From NCBI RefSeq assembly GCF_907177275.1, contig NZ_CAJSLV010000013.1:124001-188000 (forward strand): 64,000 bases of DNA. Reading direction: 5' to 3'. This document shows, piece after piece, positions 1 to 8,415 of the stretch. The translations under genes and the position numbers were made by a program. Each line of letters starts with the position of its first letter. Position 1 is the first letter of the stretch. Under the pieces are notes generated by a model, which saw only the letters and a program-made list of their open reading frames with translations, was not told the DNA's origin and ran no database searches. Origin of the DNA: Actinacidiphila cocklensis (GTDB lineage Bacteria; Actinomycetota; Actinomycetes; Streptomycetales; Streptomycetaceae).

Positions 1-258
1 CAGCGATCCGTTGCCGAGCGGCATGGAGGCGGTGGGGTCGGAGTTCGGCGAACCGAGCACGATGTCGGAGCGGCTGACGACACCCGCCGGGTCGAGGGTG
101 AGGTTTCCGTGCTGCCAGGCGGTGGTCGGTCCCGAGGCGGCCGCGGCGGTGCCCGCGTCTGCCACGGCGGCGCCCGCGAGGGCGGTGAGCGCCGCCGAGC
201 AGAGCGCGACGATCCGTCTGTACGGAACCCGCCGGCGACGGCGGGGGAAGTTCTGCAC
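1..258 (-). CDS. Secreted glycosidase-like protein (DUF5703/GH95-like), N-terminal part only
   Basis: Only the first 86 codons lie in the window; the gene runs off the left edge. The start chosen is the GTG at 258, preceded by GGAGGG four bases upstream; an in-frame ATG at 338 would add 27 residues but has no such site. The product opens with an arginine-rich n-region (FPRRRRRVPYRR) followed by a hydrophobic stretch ending in alanines, a typical export signal of about 45 residues. The mature start contains SRSDIVLGSPN and MPLGNGSL, which I recognise from actinobacterial DUF5703/GH95-like secreted proteins. These are thought to act on fucosyl- or related glycans. Substrate cannot be told from this fragment, and the family call rests on recollection of that motif. 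Confidence 0.6.
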   Translation of the reverse strand, partial: MQNFPRRRRRVPYRRIVALCSAALTALAGAAVADAGTAAAASGPTTAWQHGNLTLDPAGVVSRSDIVLGSPNSDPTASMPLGNGSL

Positions 259-286
259 GATGCCCTCCAGGGCGATACGGCTTCCA

Positions 287-301
287 GTCAACGGTGTTGA
301 C
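287..301. promoter_or_regulatory. Perfect inverted repeat upstream of the glycosidase-like gene
   Basis: GTCAAC-GGT-GTTGAC is a perfect 6-3-6 inverted repeat whose near edge is 28 bases upstream of the GTG start at 258. It sits where an operator overlapping the promoter or transcript start would be expected. No cognate regulator is visible here. Confidence 0.35.
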
Positions 302-392
302 GTAGTAGTCCGATGAATGCGCCTGCTCTCGTGCATGACTCCTCTACCGCGTGCGGAAACAGGGCGCCGGGCGCACTTAACATCGGATGACT

Positions 393-408
393 GTTGTTCT
401 AGACCACC
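393..408. promoter_or_regulatory. Possible DasR-type (dre-like) operator
   Basis: The core TGTTCTAGACCA differs at one position from TGGTCTAGACCA, the centre of the DasR-responsive element known from Streptomyces; over 16 bases I count 12 matches. It lies about 135 bases upstream of the secreted glycosidase-like gene, downstream of the permease terminator. DasR controls aminosugar and chitin genes, so control of a secreted glycan hydrolase is plausible but inferred. Confidence 0.35.
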
Positions 409-441
409 CATGGCGACGGCGTAAAGACCTCGGACGCACGA

Positions 442-479
442 AGTGCCGGTCCGCGGACAATCCTCCGCGGACCGGCACT
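442..479 (-). terminator. Terminator of the NCS1 permease gene
   Basis: A perfect 15-bp stem (442-456 with 465-479) closes an 8-base loop and lies 21 bases beyond the permease stop codon. There is no T-run, as is usual for actinobacterial terminators. Confidence 0.75.
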
Positions 480-499
480 CCTTGTCGCAGCCGGCGGCG

Positions 500-2209
500 T
501 CACCCTGCCGCGGTCGTCGGCATCCCGAGGTCGACCGGCCCGCCGGCCCCGCGCGCGGCGGGCTTGCAGGCGTCGTGGCAGGCCTTCTCCAGGGAGCAGC
601 ACAGCGAGCAGATCGCGCCGCCGTGGAAGGGGCAGCCGGCCATGTCCGGGCGCTCGAAGTCCTCCGCGCAGACCGAGCAGGTCATGGTCGCCGCCGACAG
701 CAGGCCGTCCTCCTGGAACAGCGGCTCGGCCTGGTCGTCGGTGCGGGCGATGTAGTAGCGGCCCTTGGTGGCCAGCGCGAGCAGCGGTGAGAGCACCATC
801 GCCACGACCAGCGCGATGAACGGCGAGAACGCCTTGCCGTACGCGCCGAAGGCGTGGAAGTACGCGGCGATCGACACGGCGGAGGCCACCAGCATCGAAC
901 CGAAGCCCACCGGGTTGAAGTTGTACAGGTGGGCCCGCTTGAACTCGATGTAGGACGGGCTGAGCTTCAGCGGCTTGTTGATCACCAGGTCGGCGACGAC
1001 CGCGCCGATCCAGGCGATGGCCACGTTGGAGTAGAAGCCGAGCACCGTGTTGAGGAAGCCGAAGACGCCGCCCTCCATCAGGGCCAGCGCGATGCCGACG
1101 TTGAGGAAGATGTAGACGACCCGGCCGGGGTGCCGGTGCGTCAGCCGGGAGAAGAAGTTCGACCAGGACAGCGAACCGGAGTAGGCGTTGGTCGTGTTGA
1201 TCTTGATCTGCGAGAGGATCACGAAGAAGGTCGCCAGGCCCAGCGCGACCGGGGCCGCGAAGGTGTGGATGCCGGAGACGTACTGCTGGATCGGCTCGTT
1301 CGCCTTGGCCAGGCCGATGTGCCCGGCGATGTAGAAGGCCAGGAAGGCGCCGCCGATCTGCTTGGCCGCGCCCAGCACCACCCAGCCGGGGCCGGCCGCG
1401 AGTACCGCGGTCCACCAGCGGCGGGCGTTGGCCGGGGTCTTGTCCGGCATGAAGCGCAGGTAGTCCACCTGCTCGCCGATCTGCGCGATCAGCGACAGCG
1501 CCACACCGGCGCCCGCGCCGATCCCGAGCAGGCTGACCGAGGAACCAGTGGGCGAGTTGCCGGCGAAGTGCGTGAACCGCGAGAAGGCGTGCGGGTCCTG
1601 GATCGCGATCGACACGAACGGCGCCACCATCAGGACCAGCCAAACCGGTTGGGTCCACACCTGCATCGTCGACAGCGCGGTCATCCCGTAGAAGACCAGC
1701 GGCAGGATGATCAGCGCGCAGATCAGGTAGCCCACCGCCAGCGGGATGTGCAGGCCGAGGTCCAGCGCCTGGGCCATGATGGAGCCTTCGAGGGCGAAGA
1801 AGATGAAGGTGAAGCTGGCGTAGATGATCGACGTGAGGGTGGATCCGAGATAGCCGAATCCGGCGCCTCTGGTCAGCAGGTCCATGTCGATGGAGTATTT
1901 CGCCGAGTAGTACGAGATCGGAATTCCGGTGAGGAAGATGGTGACCGCGGCGGCCAGGATCGCGATCAGCGCGCTGCCGAATCCGTGCGAGATCGCAATC
2001 GAGCCGCCGATCGCGAAGTCGGCGAGGTAGGCGATACCGCCGAGCGCCGTGGTGGCCACCACGTAGGGGGTCCAGCGGCGGAAGGACTTGGGCGCGTAGC
2101 GCAGCGAGTAGTCCTCCAGCGTGGTGTTCTTCGTCCAGCCGTTGTACCGGCGGGTCGTCGTACCGGTGGCGCCGCCGGGAGGCGCCGGTGTGTCGACCGT
2201 GTCCGTCAC
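500..2209 (-). CDS. NCS1 family nucleobase:cation symporter with cysteine-rich C-terminal tail
   Basis: A 569-residue polytopic membrane protein of the purine-cytosine permease (NCS1) family, expected to import a nucleobase, hydantoin or similar heterocycle with a cation. The N-terminus (RYNGWTKNTTLEDYSLRYAP) and a dozen hydrophobic segments fit the family. Unusual for a plain transporter is the cytoplasmic tail after about residue 505: cysteines at 511, 514, 526, 534, 537, 538, 544 and 548 with histidines at 529 and 545, arranged CxxC...C..H...CxxCC...CH..C. This looks able to bind zinc or an Fe-S cluster, and I recall similar tails in a subset of NCS1 proteins. The start is the ATG at 2209. 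The gene is monocistronic, with a strong terminator downstream. The substrate is not predictable from sequence alone. Confidence 0.85.
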   Translation of the reverse strand: MTDTVDTPAPPGGATGTTTRRYNGWTKNTTLEDYSLRYAPKSFRRWTPYVVATTALGGIAYLADFAIGGSIAISHGFGSALIAILAAAVTIFLTGIPISYYSAKYSIDMDLLTRGAGFGYLGSTLTSIIYASFTFIFFALEGSIMAQALDLGLHIPLAVGYLICALIILPLVFYGMTALSTMQVWTQPVWLVLMVAPFVSIAIQDPHAFSRFTHFAGNSPTGSSVSLLGIGAGAGVALSLIAQIGEQVDYLRFMPDKTPANARRWWTAVLAAGPGWVVLGAAKQIGGAFLAFYIAGHIGLAKANEPIQQYVSGIHTFAAPVALGLATFFVILSQIKINTTNAYSGSLSWSNFFSRLTHRHPGRVVYIFLNVGIALALMEGGVFGFLNTVLGFYSNVAIAWIGAVVADLVINKPLKLSPSYIEFKRAHLYNFNPVGFGSMLVASAVSIAAYFHAFGAYGKAFSPFIALVVAMVLSPLLALATKGRYYIARTDDQAEPLFQEDGLLSAATMTCSVCAEDFERPDMAGCPFHGGAICSLCCSLEKACHDACKPAARGAGGPVDLGMPTTAAG

Positions 2210-2316
2210 GAGAACTCCCTTTTCCGTCCGCGGTGTGCGTCCGCCGCCTCGGGACGCGTCCCGGGCGGCGTTGGAAGAGTCCCGCCGGTTTGTTTCTCGG
2301 TGATGTCGGGTTCTTT

Positions 2317-2354
2317 AAATGCGTGACGCGCGGCCGGGAAATGCGTGACGCGCG
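2317..2354. repeat. 16-bp direct repeat, 22-bp period, in the permease upstream region
   Basis: AAATGCGTGACGCGCG occurs at 2317-2332 and exactly again at 2339-2354, two helical turns apart, about 110-145 bases upstream of the NCS1 start. The 368-bp gap 2210-2577 has no gene; besides this repeat it contains only the hairpin at 2524-2552. The spacing suggests binding of a regulator to one face of the DNA, perhaps overlapping the promoter. Confidence 0.5.
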
Positions 2355-2523
2355 TAGAACGAAAGGAAAGGGTATCCCGGGGAAAAGTGGTGATCCGCTG
2401 TCCGAATCCGCGCGGCGGAATTCGGCGGCGCGCATTCTGGCGGGCGGCAGGCGTACGGCCGGAGCGCGGCCGGGCGCGGATGCGGCGCGAAGGGCGCGGG
2501 CGGCGCCGGCCGAGCGGCAGATG

Positions 2524-2552
2524 CTTCCCCTAGAAAGTATTTCCTGGGGAAG
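2524..2552 (-). terminator. Probable terminator after the substrate-binding-protein gene
   Basis: A 29-base interrupted palindrome: CTTCCCC / GGGGAAG outer arms and GAAA / TTTC inner arms, all perfectly matched. It lies 25 bases past the stop codon at 2578 and so best fits a terminator, although its symmetry would also suit an operator for the NCS1 gene. Confidence 0.55.
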
Positions 2553-2577
2553 GTAGTGTCAATGCCCGGAGGGGGGT

Positions 2578-3672
2578 TCAGAGTTGGGCGACGACCGCGA
2601 AGTCGAAGGTGTCCGCCCTGGCCAGGTAGACCCGCTGGTCGAGGTGGTTGCCGCGCAGCCGCAGCGCGCCGCGCGGGCCCTCGTAGCCGACCGAGTCCCG
2701 TACCGCGTGCATCGCGCGTACGTCCGTCGAACCGGCCCGCTCGGCCAGCGCGCCGAGCAGCCGCAGCCCCTCGAAGCACGACTCGCCGAGGCTGCCCACC
2801 ACCGGCGCGTCCACCCCGAAGCGGCGGGCGAAGCGCCGGTTGAAGTCCAGGCTCTCCGCGGTGGCCAGCGTCTCGAAGTAGCCCGCCGCCGACCACAGCC
2901 CGGTGGTGCCGCCGGCGCCGCTGGCCAGCAGCATGTTCTCGTCCATGTGGGTGCTCAGCCGCTGGCATCGGTCGTGCAGCCCGCAGGCGGCGAAGGCCCG
3001 GTTGAAGCCGACCGCGTCCGCGCCGACCAGCAGCATCAGCACCGCGTCCGCCTCGGTCCGCTCGATCTGCCGCAGCACGGGACCGAAGTCGGCGCCGCCC
3101 AGCGGCAGCAGCGCCTCGCCCACCGTCCGCCCGCCGCAGTCCCGCGCGTGCCTGCGGGCGGCGGCCGCGGTCACCCGCGGCCACACGTAGTCGTTGCCGA
3201 CGGTGAACCAGCGCCGTACGCCGGTCGCTTCGGCCAGCAGCCGCATCGCCGGCAGCAGGTGGCGCCGGTCGGTCTCCCCGGTGAGGAAGACCCCGGGGGT
3301 GCGCTCGCCGCCCTCGTACTGCGCGGTGTAGACGTACGGCACCAGGTGCGCGATCCGCGGAGCCAGCGCCCGGCGCACCGCCGAGATGTGCCAGCCGACC
3401 ACCGCGTCCACCGCGCCGAGCCGCACCAGCGCCTCGACCTCCGCCGCCACCTGGTGCGGCGGCCCCGCCCCGTCCACCGGGACCAGCCGGACCTGCCGGC
3501 CCGCGACCCCGCCGGCGGCGTTCAGCTCCTCCGCCGCCAGCTGCGCGGCCAGTTCGCAGGACGGGCCGAGGATGCCGCCGGGGCCGTGCAGCGGGACGAC
3601 CAGCGCCACCGTGAGCGGCGGATCGGTCCCGGCCGTGACCGGGCCGCGGGCCGGCTGCGGTTCCGGGAGCAT
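2578..3672 (-). CDS. Signal-less periplasmic-binding-fold protein, AmiC/UrtA-like
   Basis: 364 residues of the type-I periplasmic binding fold, related to branched-chain amino acid, urea and amide binding proteins (LTVALVVPLHGPGGILG start of lobe 1; ligand motifs such as YTAQYEGGERTP, then a VGNDYVWPR segment). Such proteins bind small amides or amino acids between two lobes. The ATG at 3672 has GGAGGTG five bases upstream. The N-terminus (MLPEPQPARGPV) carries no signal peptide or lipobox, so it should be cytosolic, as in the amide sensor AmiC. No permease, ATPase or ANTAR partner adjoins it. Instead it is divergent from a MarR regulator 115 bp away, suggesting a sensory role. A missed upstream signal sequence is possible but would ignore the ribosome site. 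Confidence 0.7.
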   Translation of the reverse strand: MLPEPQPARGPVTAGTDPPLTVALVVPLHGPGGILGPSCELAAQLAAEELNAAGGVAGRQVRLVPVDGAGPPHQVAAEVEALVRLGAVDAVVGWHISAVRRALAPRIAHLVPYVYTAQYEGGERTPGVFLTGETDRRHLLPAMRLLAEATGVRRWFTVGNDYVWPRVTAAAARRHARDCGGRTVGEALLPLGGADFGPVLRQIERTEADAVLMLLVGADAVGFNRAFAACGLHDRCQRLSTHMDENMLLASGAGGTTGLWSAAGYFETLATAESLDFNRRFARRFGVDAPVVGSLGESCFEGLRLLGALAERAGSTDVRAMHAVRDSVGYEGPRGALRLRGNHLDQRVYLARADTFDFAVVAQL

Positions 3673-3787
3673 GCGGCCACCTCCGTGAGGCGCGTACGGG
3701 TACGAGGAAGGTCGACCCGGTCCCGGCGCCCTCGCAGAGACCTCTAATGTGGCCGAACAGTAGACCTGGGAAAGGACACCGGCAAAC

Positions 3788-4246
3788 ATGCCCTCGGATC
3801 CGGCACGGCAGCCCGGGCGTGACCTCGCGCTCGTCCTGAGCCGCGCAGAACGCCTCATGGTGGCGCGGCTGTCGGAGCTGCTCGCCGCGGAGGACTGCTC
3901 GGTCGAGCAGTGGCGGGTGCTCAGCGCGGTGGCGGACGGCGGCGGGCACCCCATGACGGAGATCGCCGACTACGCGCTGATGCCCGCGCCGAGCCTGACC
4001 AAGCTGGTCGACCGGATGGTCGCCGACAACCTCGTCTACCGCAGGGCCGACCCCGGTGACCGGCGCCGGGTGCTGCTCCATCTGGCCGCGCGCGGCCGCA
4101 TCCTGCACCAGCGCGCCGCCCACCGGGTGGCCGAGGACCACGCCAGGGTGCTCGCCGCGCTCGGTGACGGCGGCGGTCTGGCCGCCGCCCTCACCCTGCT
4201 CGCCGACATCGCGGGCGACGGCCCGCGCGCCCGCCTTCCCGGCTGA
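3788..4246 (+). CDS. MarR family transcriptional regulator
   Basis: 152 residues with the MarR winged helix: helix-turn-helix around residues 55-80 (MTEIADYALMPAPSLTKLVD) and the wing with DPGDRRRVLLHL. It presumably binds DNA as a dimer and responds to a small ligand. It is transcribed divergently from the AmiC-like binding protein, whose promoter it may share and regulate, and it converges on the phosphoketolase gene with an 18-bp gap. The leading region before the ATG at 3788 (GGGAAAGGACACCGGCAAAC) carries an AAAGG-type ribosome site. No clear palindrome was found in the 115-bp divergent gap, so its operator is unknown. Confidence 0.85.
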   Translation: MPSDPARQPGRDLALVLSRAERLMVARLSELLAAEDCSVEQWRVLSAVADGGGHPMTEIADYALMPAPSLTKLVDRMVADNLVYRRADPGDRRRVLLHLAARGRILHQRAAHRVAEDHARVLAALGDGGGLAAALTLLADIAGDGPRARLPG

Positions 4247-4264
4247 CCGGCCCTCCGGCGCGGC

Positions 4265-6652
4265 TCAGTCCTGCCAGCTCCAGTCGGCCACCTCCGGCAG
4301 GTCGGTGCCGTGCTCGCGGATCCAGTCGTGGTGGCGCAGCCGCACCTCCTCCATCCGCTGGCGTACCGCGGCCGCGGTGACCGGCAGGCCGGGGACGCGG
4401 TCGATGACGTCCATGACCAGGCGGTAGCGGTCCAGGTCGTTGCGCAGCACCATGTCGAAGGGCGTCGTCGTGGTGCCGATCTCCTTGTAGCCGCGCACAT
4501 GGAACTGGGTGTGGCCGGTACGGCGGTAGGCCAGCCGGTGGATGAGCCAGGGATAGCCGTGGTACGCGAGGATCACCGGCTTGTCGGGGGTGAACAGCGC
4601 GTCGAACTCCGCGTCGGTCATGCCGTGCGGGTGCTCCTCGTGCGGCATGAGGCGGGCCAGGTCGACGATGTTGACGACCCGGACGCCCAGTTGCGGGAGG
4701 TGGCGGCGCAGCAGCTGGGCCGCCGCCAGCACTTCGAGGGTGGGGACGTCGCCCGCGCAGGCCAGCACGACGTCCGGGCCGCGCCGGACGTCCTCGGTGC
4801 CGGCCCACTCCCACAGCCCCGCGCCGCGGGCGCAGTGCGCGCGGGCGGCGTCCATGGGCAGCCAGTCGAAGCTGGGCTGCTTGCCCGCGACGACGACGTT
4901 CACGTAGTCCCTCGACGCCAGGACGTGGTCGGCGACCGACAGCAGGGTGTTGGTGTCCGGCGGCAGGTAGACGCGGACCACTTCTGGCGCCTTGTTCAGC
5001 ACGTGGTCGATGAACCCGGGGTCCTGGTGGGAGAAGCCGTTGTGGTCCTGCCGCCACACGTGGGAGGTCAGCAGGTAGTTGAGGGACGCCAGGGGGCGGC
5101 GCCAGGGCAGCGCCCGCGTGGTGCGCAGCCACTTGATGTGCTGGTTGACCATGGAGTCGACGATGTGGACGAAGGCCTCGTAGCAGGAGAACAGGCCGTG
5201 CCTGCCGGTGAGCAGGTAGCCCTCCAGCCAGCCCTGGCAGGTGTGCTCCGACAGGATCTCCATGACCCGCCCGTGCCGGTCCAGGTCCTCGTCCACGTCG
5301 AGCACGTCGGCCTGCCAGGCCTTGCCGGTGGCGCCGTAGACGTCCTGCAGCCGGTTGGACGCGGTCTCGTCCGGGCCGACCAGCCGGAAGTCGCGGCGGC
5401 CCGCGCTGTCGGCCATGACCCGCTCCAGCATCGCGCCCAGCACCCTGGTCGGCTCGTGGAGGGTGGCGCCCGGGGTGTCGACGGGCACCGCGAACTCTTC
5501 GAGCGGCGGCAGCGGCAGCTCGCGCAGCAGCAGGCCGCCGTTGGTGTGCGGGTTGGCGCCCAGCCTGCGCGCGCCGGCCGGGACGCACTCCAGGACCTGC
5601 GGGCGGGGGCGGCCGTCGTGGTCGAACAGCTCGGCGGGCCGGTAGGAGTGCAGCCACTCCTCCAGCCGGCGCAGATGGTCCGGGTTGTCGCGCACCGCGG
5701 CGAGCGGCACCTGGTGCGACCGCCAGGTGCCCGCGACCGGCAGCCCGTCGACCTCGGCGGGGCCGGTCCAGCCCTTGGGGGTGCGCAGCACGATCACCGG
5801 CCAGCGCGGCCGGTCGGTGGCGCCGTGCTCCCGGGCGGCGCTCTGGAAGGCGGCGATACGGTCCAGCGCCGTGTCCATGGCCGCGGCCATCGCCTGGTGG
5901 ACGGCCATCTCCTCGTCGCCGGTGACGTGGATCGGGTCGTGGCCGTAGCCGCGCAGCAGTTCGTCCAGCTCCTGCCGGGGGAGGCGGGCCAGCACCGCGG
6001 GGTTGGCGATCTTGTACCCGTTCAGGTGCAGGATCGGCAGGACGGCGCCGTCGTGCACCGGGTCGAGGAACTTGTTGGAGTGCCAGGAGGCGGCCAGCGG
6101 GCCGGTCTCCGCCTCGCCGTCGCCGATCACGCAGGCCACGACCAGGCCCGGGTTGTCGAAGGCGGCACCGTAGGCGTGGGAGAGCGAGTAGCCCAGCTCG
6201 CCGCCCTCGTGGATCGAGCCGGGCGTCTCCGGCGCGACGTGCGAGGGGACGCCGCCGGGGAAGGAGAACTGCCGGAAGAGCCTCGCCATCCCGGCCGCGT
6301 CCCTGGTGACCTCGGGGTAGGTCTCGGTGTAGCTGCCCTCGATCCAGGAGTTCGCCAGGACTGCGGGGCCGCCGTGGCCCGGGCCCCAGACGCAGATCGC
6401 GTCGAGGTCGCGGGCCTTGACCACGCGGTTGAGGTGGGTGTGCACCAGGTTCAGCCCGGGCGAGGTGCCCCAGTGCCCCAGCAGTCGCGGCTTGATGTGC
6501 TCGGGTCGCAGCGGCTCGGCCAGAAGGGGGTTGCCCATCAGGTAGATCTGCCCGACCGCGAGGTAGTTCGAGGCCCGCCAGTGGGCGTCGAGCGCCCGCA
6601 GTTCGTCCTCGGGCAGGGCCTCGGGCGGGCGGGTGGTGGACGCGTCGGGCAT
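4265..6652 (-). CDS. Phosphoketolase (xylulose-5-phosphate/fructose-6-phosphate)
   Basis: A 795-residue thiamine-diphosphate enzyme that splits xylulose-5-P or fructose-6-P with phosphate into acetyl-phosphate and an aldose phosphate. The family length (about 790) and motifs are intact: [20 protein letters not shown] near the N-terminus, WGPGHGGPA, the TPP/Mg motif [24 protein letters not shown] and the C-terminal [18 protein letters not shown] chose the ATG at 6652 because GGAGGT precedes it by four bases; the open frame upstream has no ribosome site. No acetate kinase or phosphotransacetylase lies next to it, so it is a stand-alone gene, convergent with the MarR gene. It probably feeds a cytosolic bypass that produces acetyl units directly from pentoses. 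Confidence 0.95.
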   Translation of the reverse strand: MPDASTTRPPEALPEDELRALDAHWRASNYLAVGQIYLMGNPLLAEPLRPEHIKPRLLGHWGTSPGLNLVHTHLNRVVKARDLDAICVWGPGHGGPAVLANSWIEGSYTETYPEVTRDAAGMARLFRQFSFPGGVPSHVAPETPGSIHEGGELGYSLSHAYGAAFDNPGLVVACVIGDGEAETGPLAASWHSNKFLDPVHDGAVLPILHLNGYKIANPAVLARLPRQELDELLRGYGHDPIHVTGDEEMAVHQAMAAAMDTALDRIAAFQSAAREHGATDRPRWPVIVLRTPKGWTGPAEVDGLPVAGTWRSHQVPLAAVRDNPDHLRRLEEWLHSYRPAELFDHDGRPRPQVLECVPAGARRLGANPHTNGGLLLRELPLPPLEEFAVPVDTPGATLHEPTRVLGAMLERVMADSAGRRDFRLVGPDETASNRLQDVYGATGKAWQADVLDVDEDLDRHGRVMEILSEHTCQGWLEGYLLTGRHGLFSCYEAFVHIVDSMVNQHIKWLRTTRALPWRRPLASLNYLLTSHVWRQDHNGFSHQDPGFIDHVLNKAPEVVRVYLPPDTNTLLSVADHVLASRDYVNVVVAGKQPSFDWLPMDAARAHCARGAGLWEWAGTEDVRRGPDVVLACAGDVPTLEVLAAAQLLRRHLPQLGVRVVNIVDLARLMPHEEHPHGMTDAEFDALFTPDKPVILAYHGYPWLIHRLAYRRTGHTQFHVRGYKEIGTTTTPFDMVLRNDLDRYRLVMDVIDRVPGLPVTAAAVRQRMEEVRLRHHDWIREHGTDLPEVADWSWQD

Positions 6653-6874
6653 CGGGACCTCCAGGCGGGGACGGTGTCGTCCGCACGAGCCTTCCCGTCC
6701 GCCGCGCTCGGCAGCAGGGCCGTTCGGGGCAATGTCGCGGGACGTGCTGCCCTGAGGGGACCCGAAGGGGCCGAGCCGTGCCGCCCTGAGGGGGACCCCG
6801 GGGGCCGGGCGTACGCTCGACGAGGGACGGCGGTCACGCCGCCGTACGGTCATGTGAACGCAGGAGGGCTGCCG

Positions 6875-7417
6875 ATGCCGGTGCCGATTCGGGGCGGGGG
6901 AGTGGCGCAGCGGGTGCTGTGGATCACAGCGGCGGCGGGGCTCGCGCTCGACCAGGTGACCAAGGCGGTCGCGGCGGTGGTCGTCGAGGGCCACCCGCCG
7001 AGCCACGTGCTCGGCGGGCACGTCACCTTCACCGCCTACCGCAACTCGGGCGCGGCCGGTTCGTTCGCGCCGCGCGCGACGCTGGTCTTCACGGTGCTGG
7101 CGATCGGCGTGCTCGCCTTCATCGCCCGCACCGCGCCGACGGTCAGGACCAGGGGCTGGGCGCTCGGCCTCGGCCTGATCTTCGCCGGAGCCGGCGGCAA
7201 CCTCGCGGACCGCATCTTCCGCACGCCGGGCTTCGGCCGTGGCGCGGTGCTGGACTTCATCCAGGTCGGGCACGGGGGGATCTTCAACCTGAGCGACCAG
7301 TGCGTCATGGCCGGCGTGGTGACGGTGATGGTCCAGCTCCTGCGGGGCGTTCCCCTGGGCTCGGCGCAGCCCCCGCCCGATGCCGCGCCGGCCACCTGCG
7401 GTGGCCCGCGGCTCTGA
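6875..7417 (+). CDS. lspA: Signal peptidase II-like protein (LspA family)
   Basis: 180 residues with four hydrophobic helices, matching the lipoprotein signal peptidase family, which removes signal peptides below the lipidated cysteine. Conserved parts are LDQVTK in helix 1, NSGAAGSF (normally NxGxxF-type), [15 protein letters not shown] with Asp127 and FNLSDQ with Asp141; those two aspartates are the presumed catalytic dyad. The ATG at 6875 follows GGAGGG by six bases. The last motif is FNLSDQ rather than the usual FNxADS, and a proline-rich tail of about 20 residues follows. It is not in the common lspA-rluD context, so it may be a second, specialised signal peptidase of the organism rather than the housekeeping one. 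Confidence 0.8.
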   Translation: MPVPIRGGGVAQRVLWITAAAGLALDQVTKAVAAVVVEGHPPSHVLGGHVTFTAYRNSGAAGSFAPRATLVFTVLAIGVLAFIARTAPTVRTRGWALGLGLIFAGAGGNLADRIFRTPGFGRGAVLDFIQVGHGGIFNLSDQCVMAGVVTVMVQLLRGVPLGSAQPPPDAAPATCGGPRL

Positions 7418-7609
7418 GCGGCCGGGCGCGCAGGCGCGGCACCGGGCGTGTCGGCCGGGGTGCGCGCCGCACCGGGCGGGTCCGGGGGTGGTCGCCGCGC
7501 GGGCGTGGGGGTTCCCGCGGCGGACGGCACGGGTCGTGCGTGTCGTGGGCGTGTCAGGGCGCGGTGGCGACGCGCCCGGCAGCGGGCGCGGACCGGGCAG
7601 GCGGGCGGG

Positions 7610-8056
7610 TCACCCGTCGGCCGCGGCGTCCGCCGTCATCGCCTGCAGCAGCGCGGGCAGGCCGACGGCCAGCGCCTGCTGCTCCTCCTGGGTGAGTGCC
7701 GCGAGCCAGCGTTCGTGGCGCTGCTTCATCGCCTCGGCTATCTGATCGGACGCGAGCTGCCCCGGGCCGGTCAGCACCACCTTCTGGAAGCGGCGGTTGT
7801 CCGGGCAGCGGGCGCGCTCGACCCAGCCCTTCTCGGTCATGCCTGCCACCAGCCGGCTGACGGTGCTCTTCTCCAGCCCGAGATACGAGCCGAGCTCGTG
7901 CTGAACGCAGGGGCCGGCGGCCAGATAGCCCAGTGCCAGCGACTCGGAGAGTGACGCACCGAGCCCCGGTACGAGCCGGGACGGGTCGAGCGCACCACGC
8001 CGTCTGAACAAGCCGTCCATCGCCAATTCCAGCACGTCGTGCGGTCCGGCGGGCAT
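7610..8056 (-). CDS. MarR family transcriptional regulator
   Basis: 148 residues with a MarR winged helix (helix-turn-helix in ELGSYLGLEKSTVSRLVAGM, wing with CPDNRRFQKVVLT). The ATG at 8056 is preceded by GGAGGTGGTA; the GTG two codons earlier would overlap this site. It probably represses its own promoter, because a GTTGT/ACAAC palindrome lies 56 bases upstream, and similar palindromes occur at 8316 and in front of the antiporter gene at 9257. It follows the lspA-like gene convergently with a 192-bp gap in which I see no gene. Ligand unknown. Confidence 0.85.
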   Translation of the reverse strand: MPAGPHDVLELAMDGLFRRRGALDPSRLVPGLGASLSESLALGYLAAGPCVQHELGSYLGLEKSTVSRLVAGMTEKGWVERARCPDNRRFQKVVLTGPGQLASDQIAEAMKQRHERWLAALTQEEQQALAVGLPALLQAMTADAAADG

Positions 8057-8111
8057 TACCACCTCCGTGGGCCGCTTCCAGGCGGCCCTGATTGCTACGC
8101 TGCCGTCGGGC

Positions 8112-8128
8112 AGTTGTTATGTACAACT
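8112..8128. promoter_or_regulatory. Probable MarR operator
   Basis: AGTTGT-TATGT-ACAACT is a perfect 6-5-6 inverted repeat 56 bases upstream of the MarR start at 8056. Its TTGT/ACAA half-sites are typical of MarR-family operators, so autoregulation is likely. Confidence 0.6.
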
Positions 8129-8415
8129 AAAGCGTCTTGCTCATGGTATCGGACCGGCGTCGGGCGGCGTGCGCGGCGGGGTCGTGGTCGTCCTGGTCTG
8201 CGAAGTCCGGGGGGAGGTGTCTTCACGGTACATCCCTGGTCGCGGCGACCCGCGCGGTGCGTCGTCGAGGGCCTCGGCCGGGAACTGCACCGACCTCGGA
8301 GCCCGCGACGTCGGTGTAGTTGTCTACTCAATCACCGATGTGCCCGTAAGTGACCAGGCCCGGGGGAATTTCGTCAACTCACCGGCTGGAAAACGCCCGT
8401 GGAGCGGACGATGCG
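8129..8415. other. Gene-free stretch between MarR and TetR genes
   Basis: No reading frame here has a ribosome site or protein-like composition on either strand. The one recognisable element is GTAG-TTGT-CTAC at 8316-8327, a perfect 4-4-4 palindrome sharing AGTTGT with the operator at 8112. It may be a second, weaker regulator-binding site. Confidence 0.45.

Noticed and set aside
399..2435. A 678-codon open frame antisense-overlapping the NCS1 permease in another frame
   Set aside because: Same-strand frame shadow of the permease: arginine/proline-rich composition, no domains, no ribosome site. Long shadow frames are routine in this GC content.
2524..2552. The CTTCCCC/GGGGAAG palindrome as an operator of the permease
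   Set aside because: It is more than 300 bases from the permease start and just after a stop codon; termination explains it more simply.
4310..7417. A 1035-codon frame opposite the phosphoketolase ending in the LspA-like sequence
   Set aside because: Only the last 180 codons, from the ATG at 6875 with its ribosome site, are protein-like; the rest mirrors the phosphoketolase gene.
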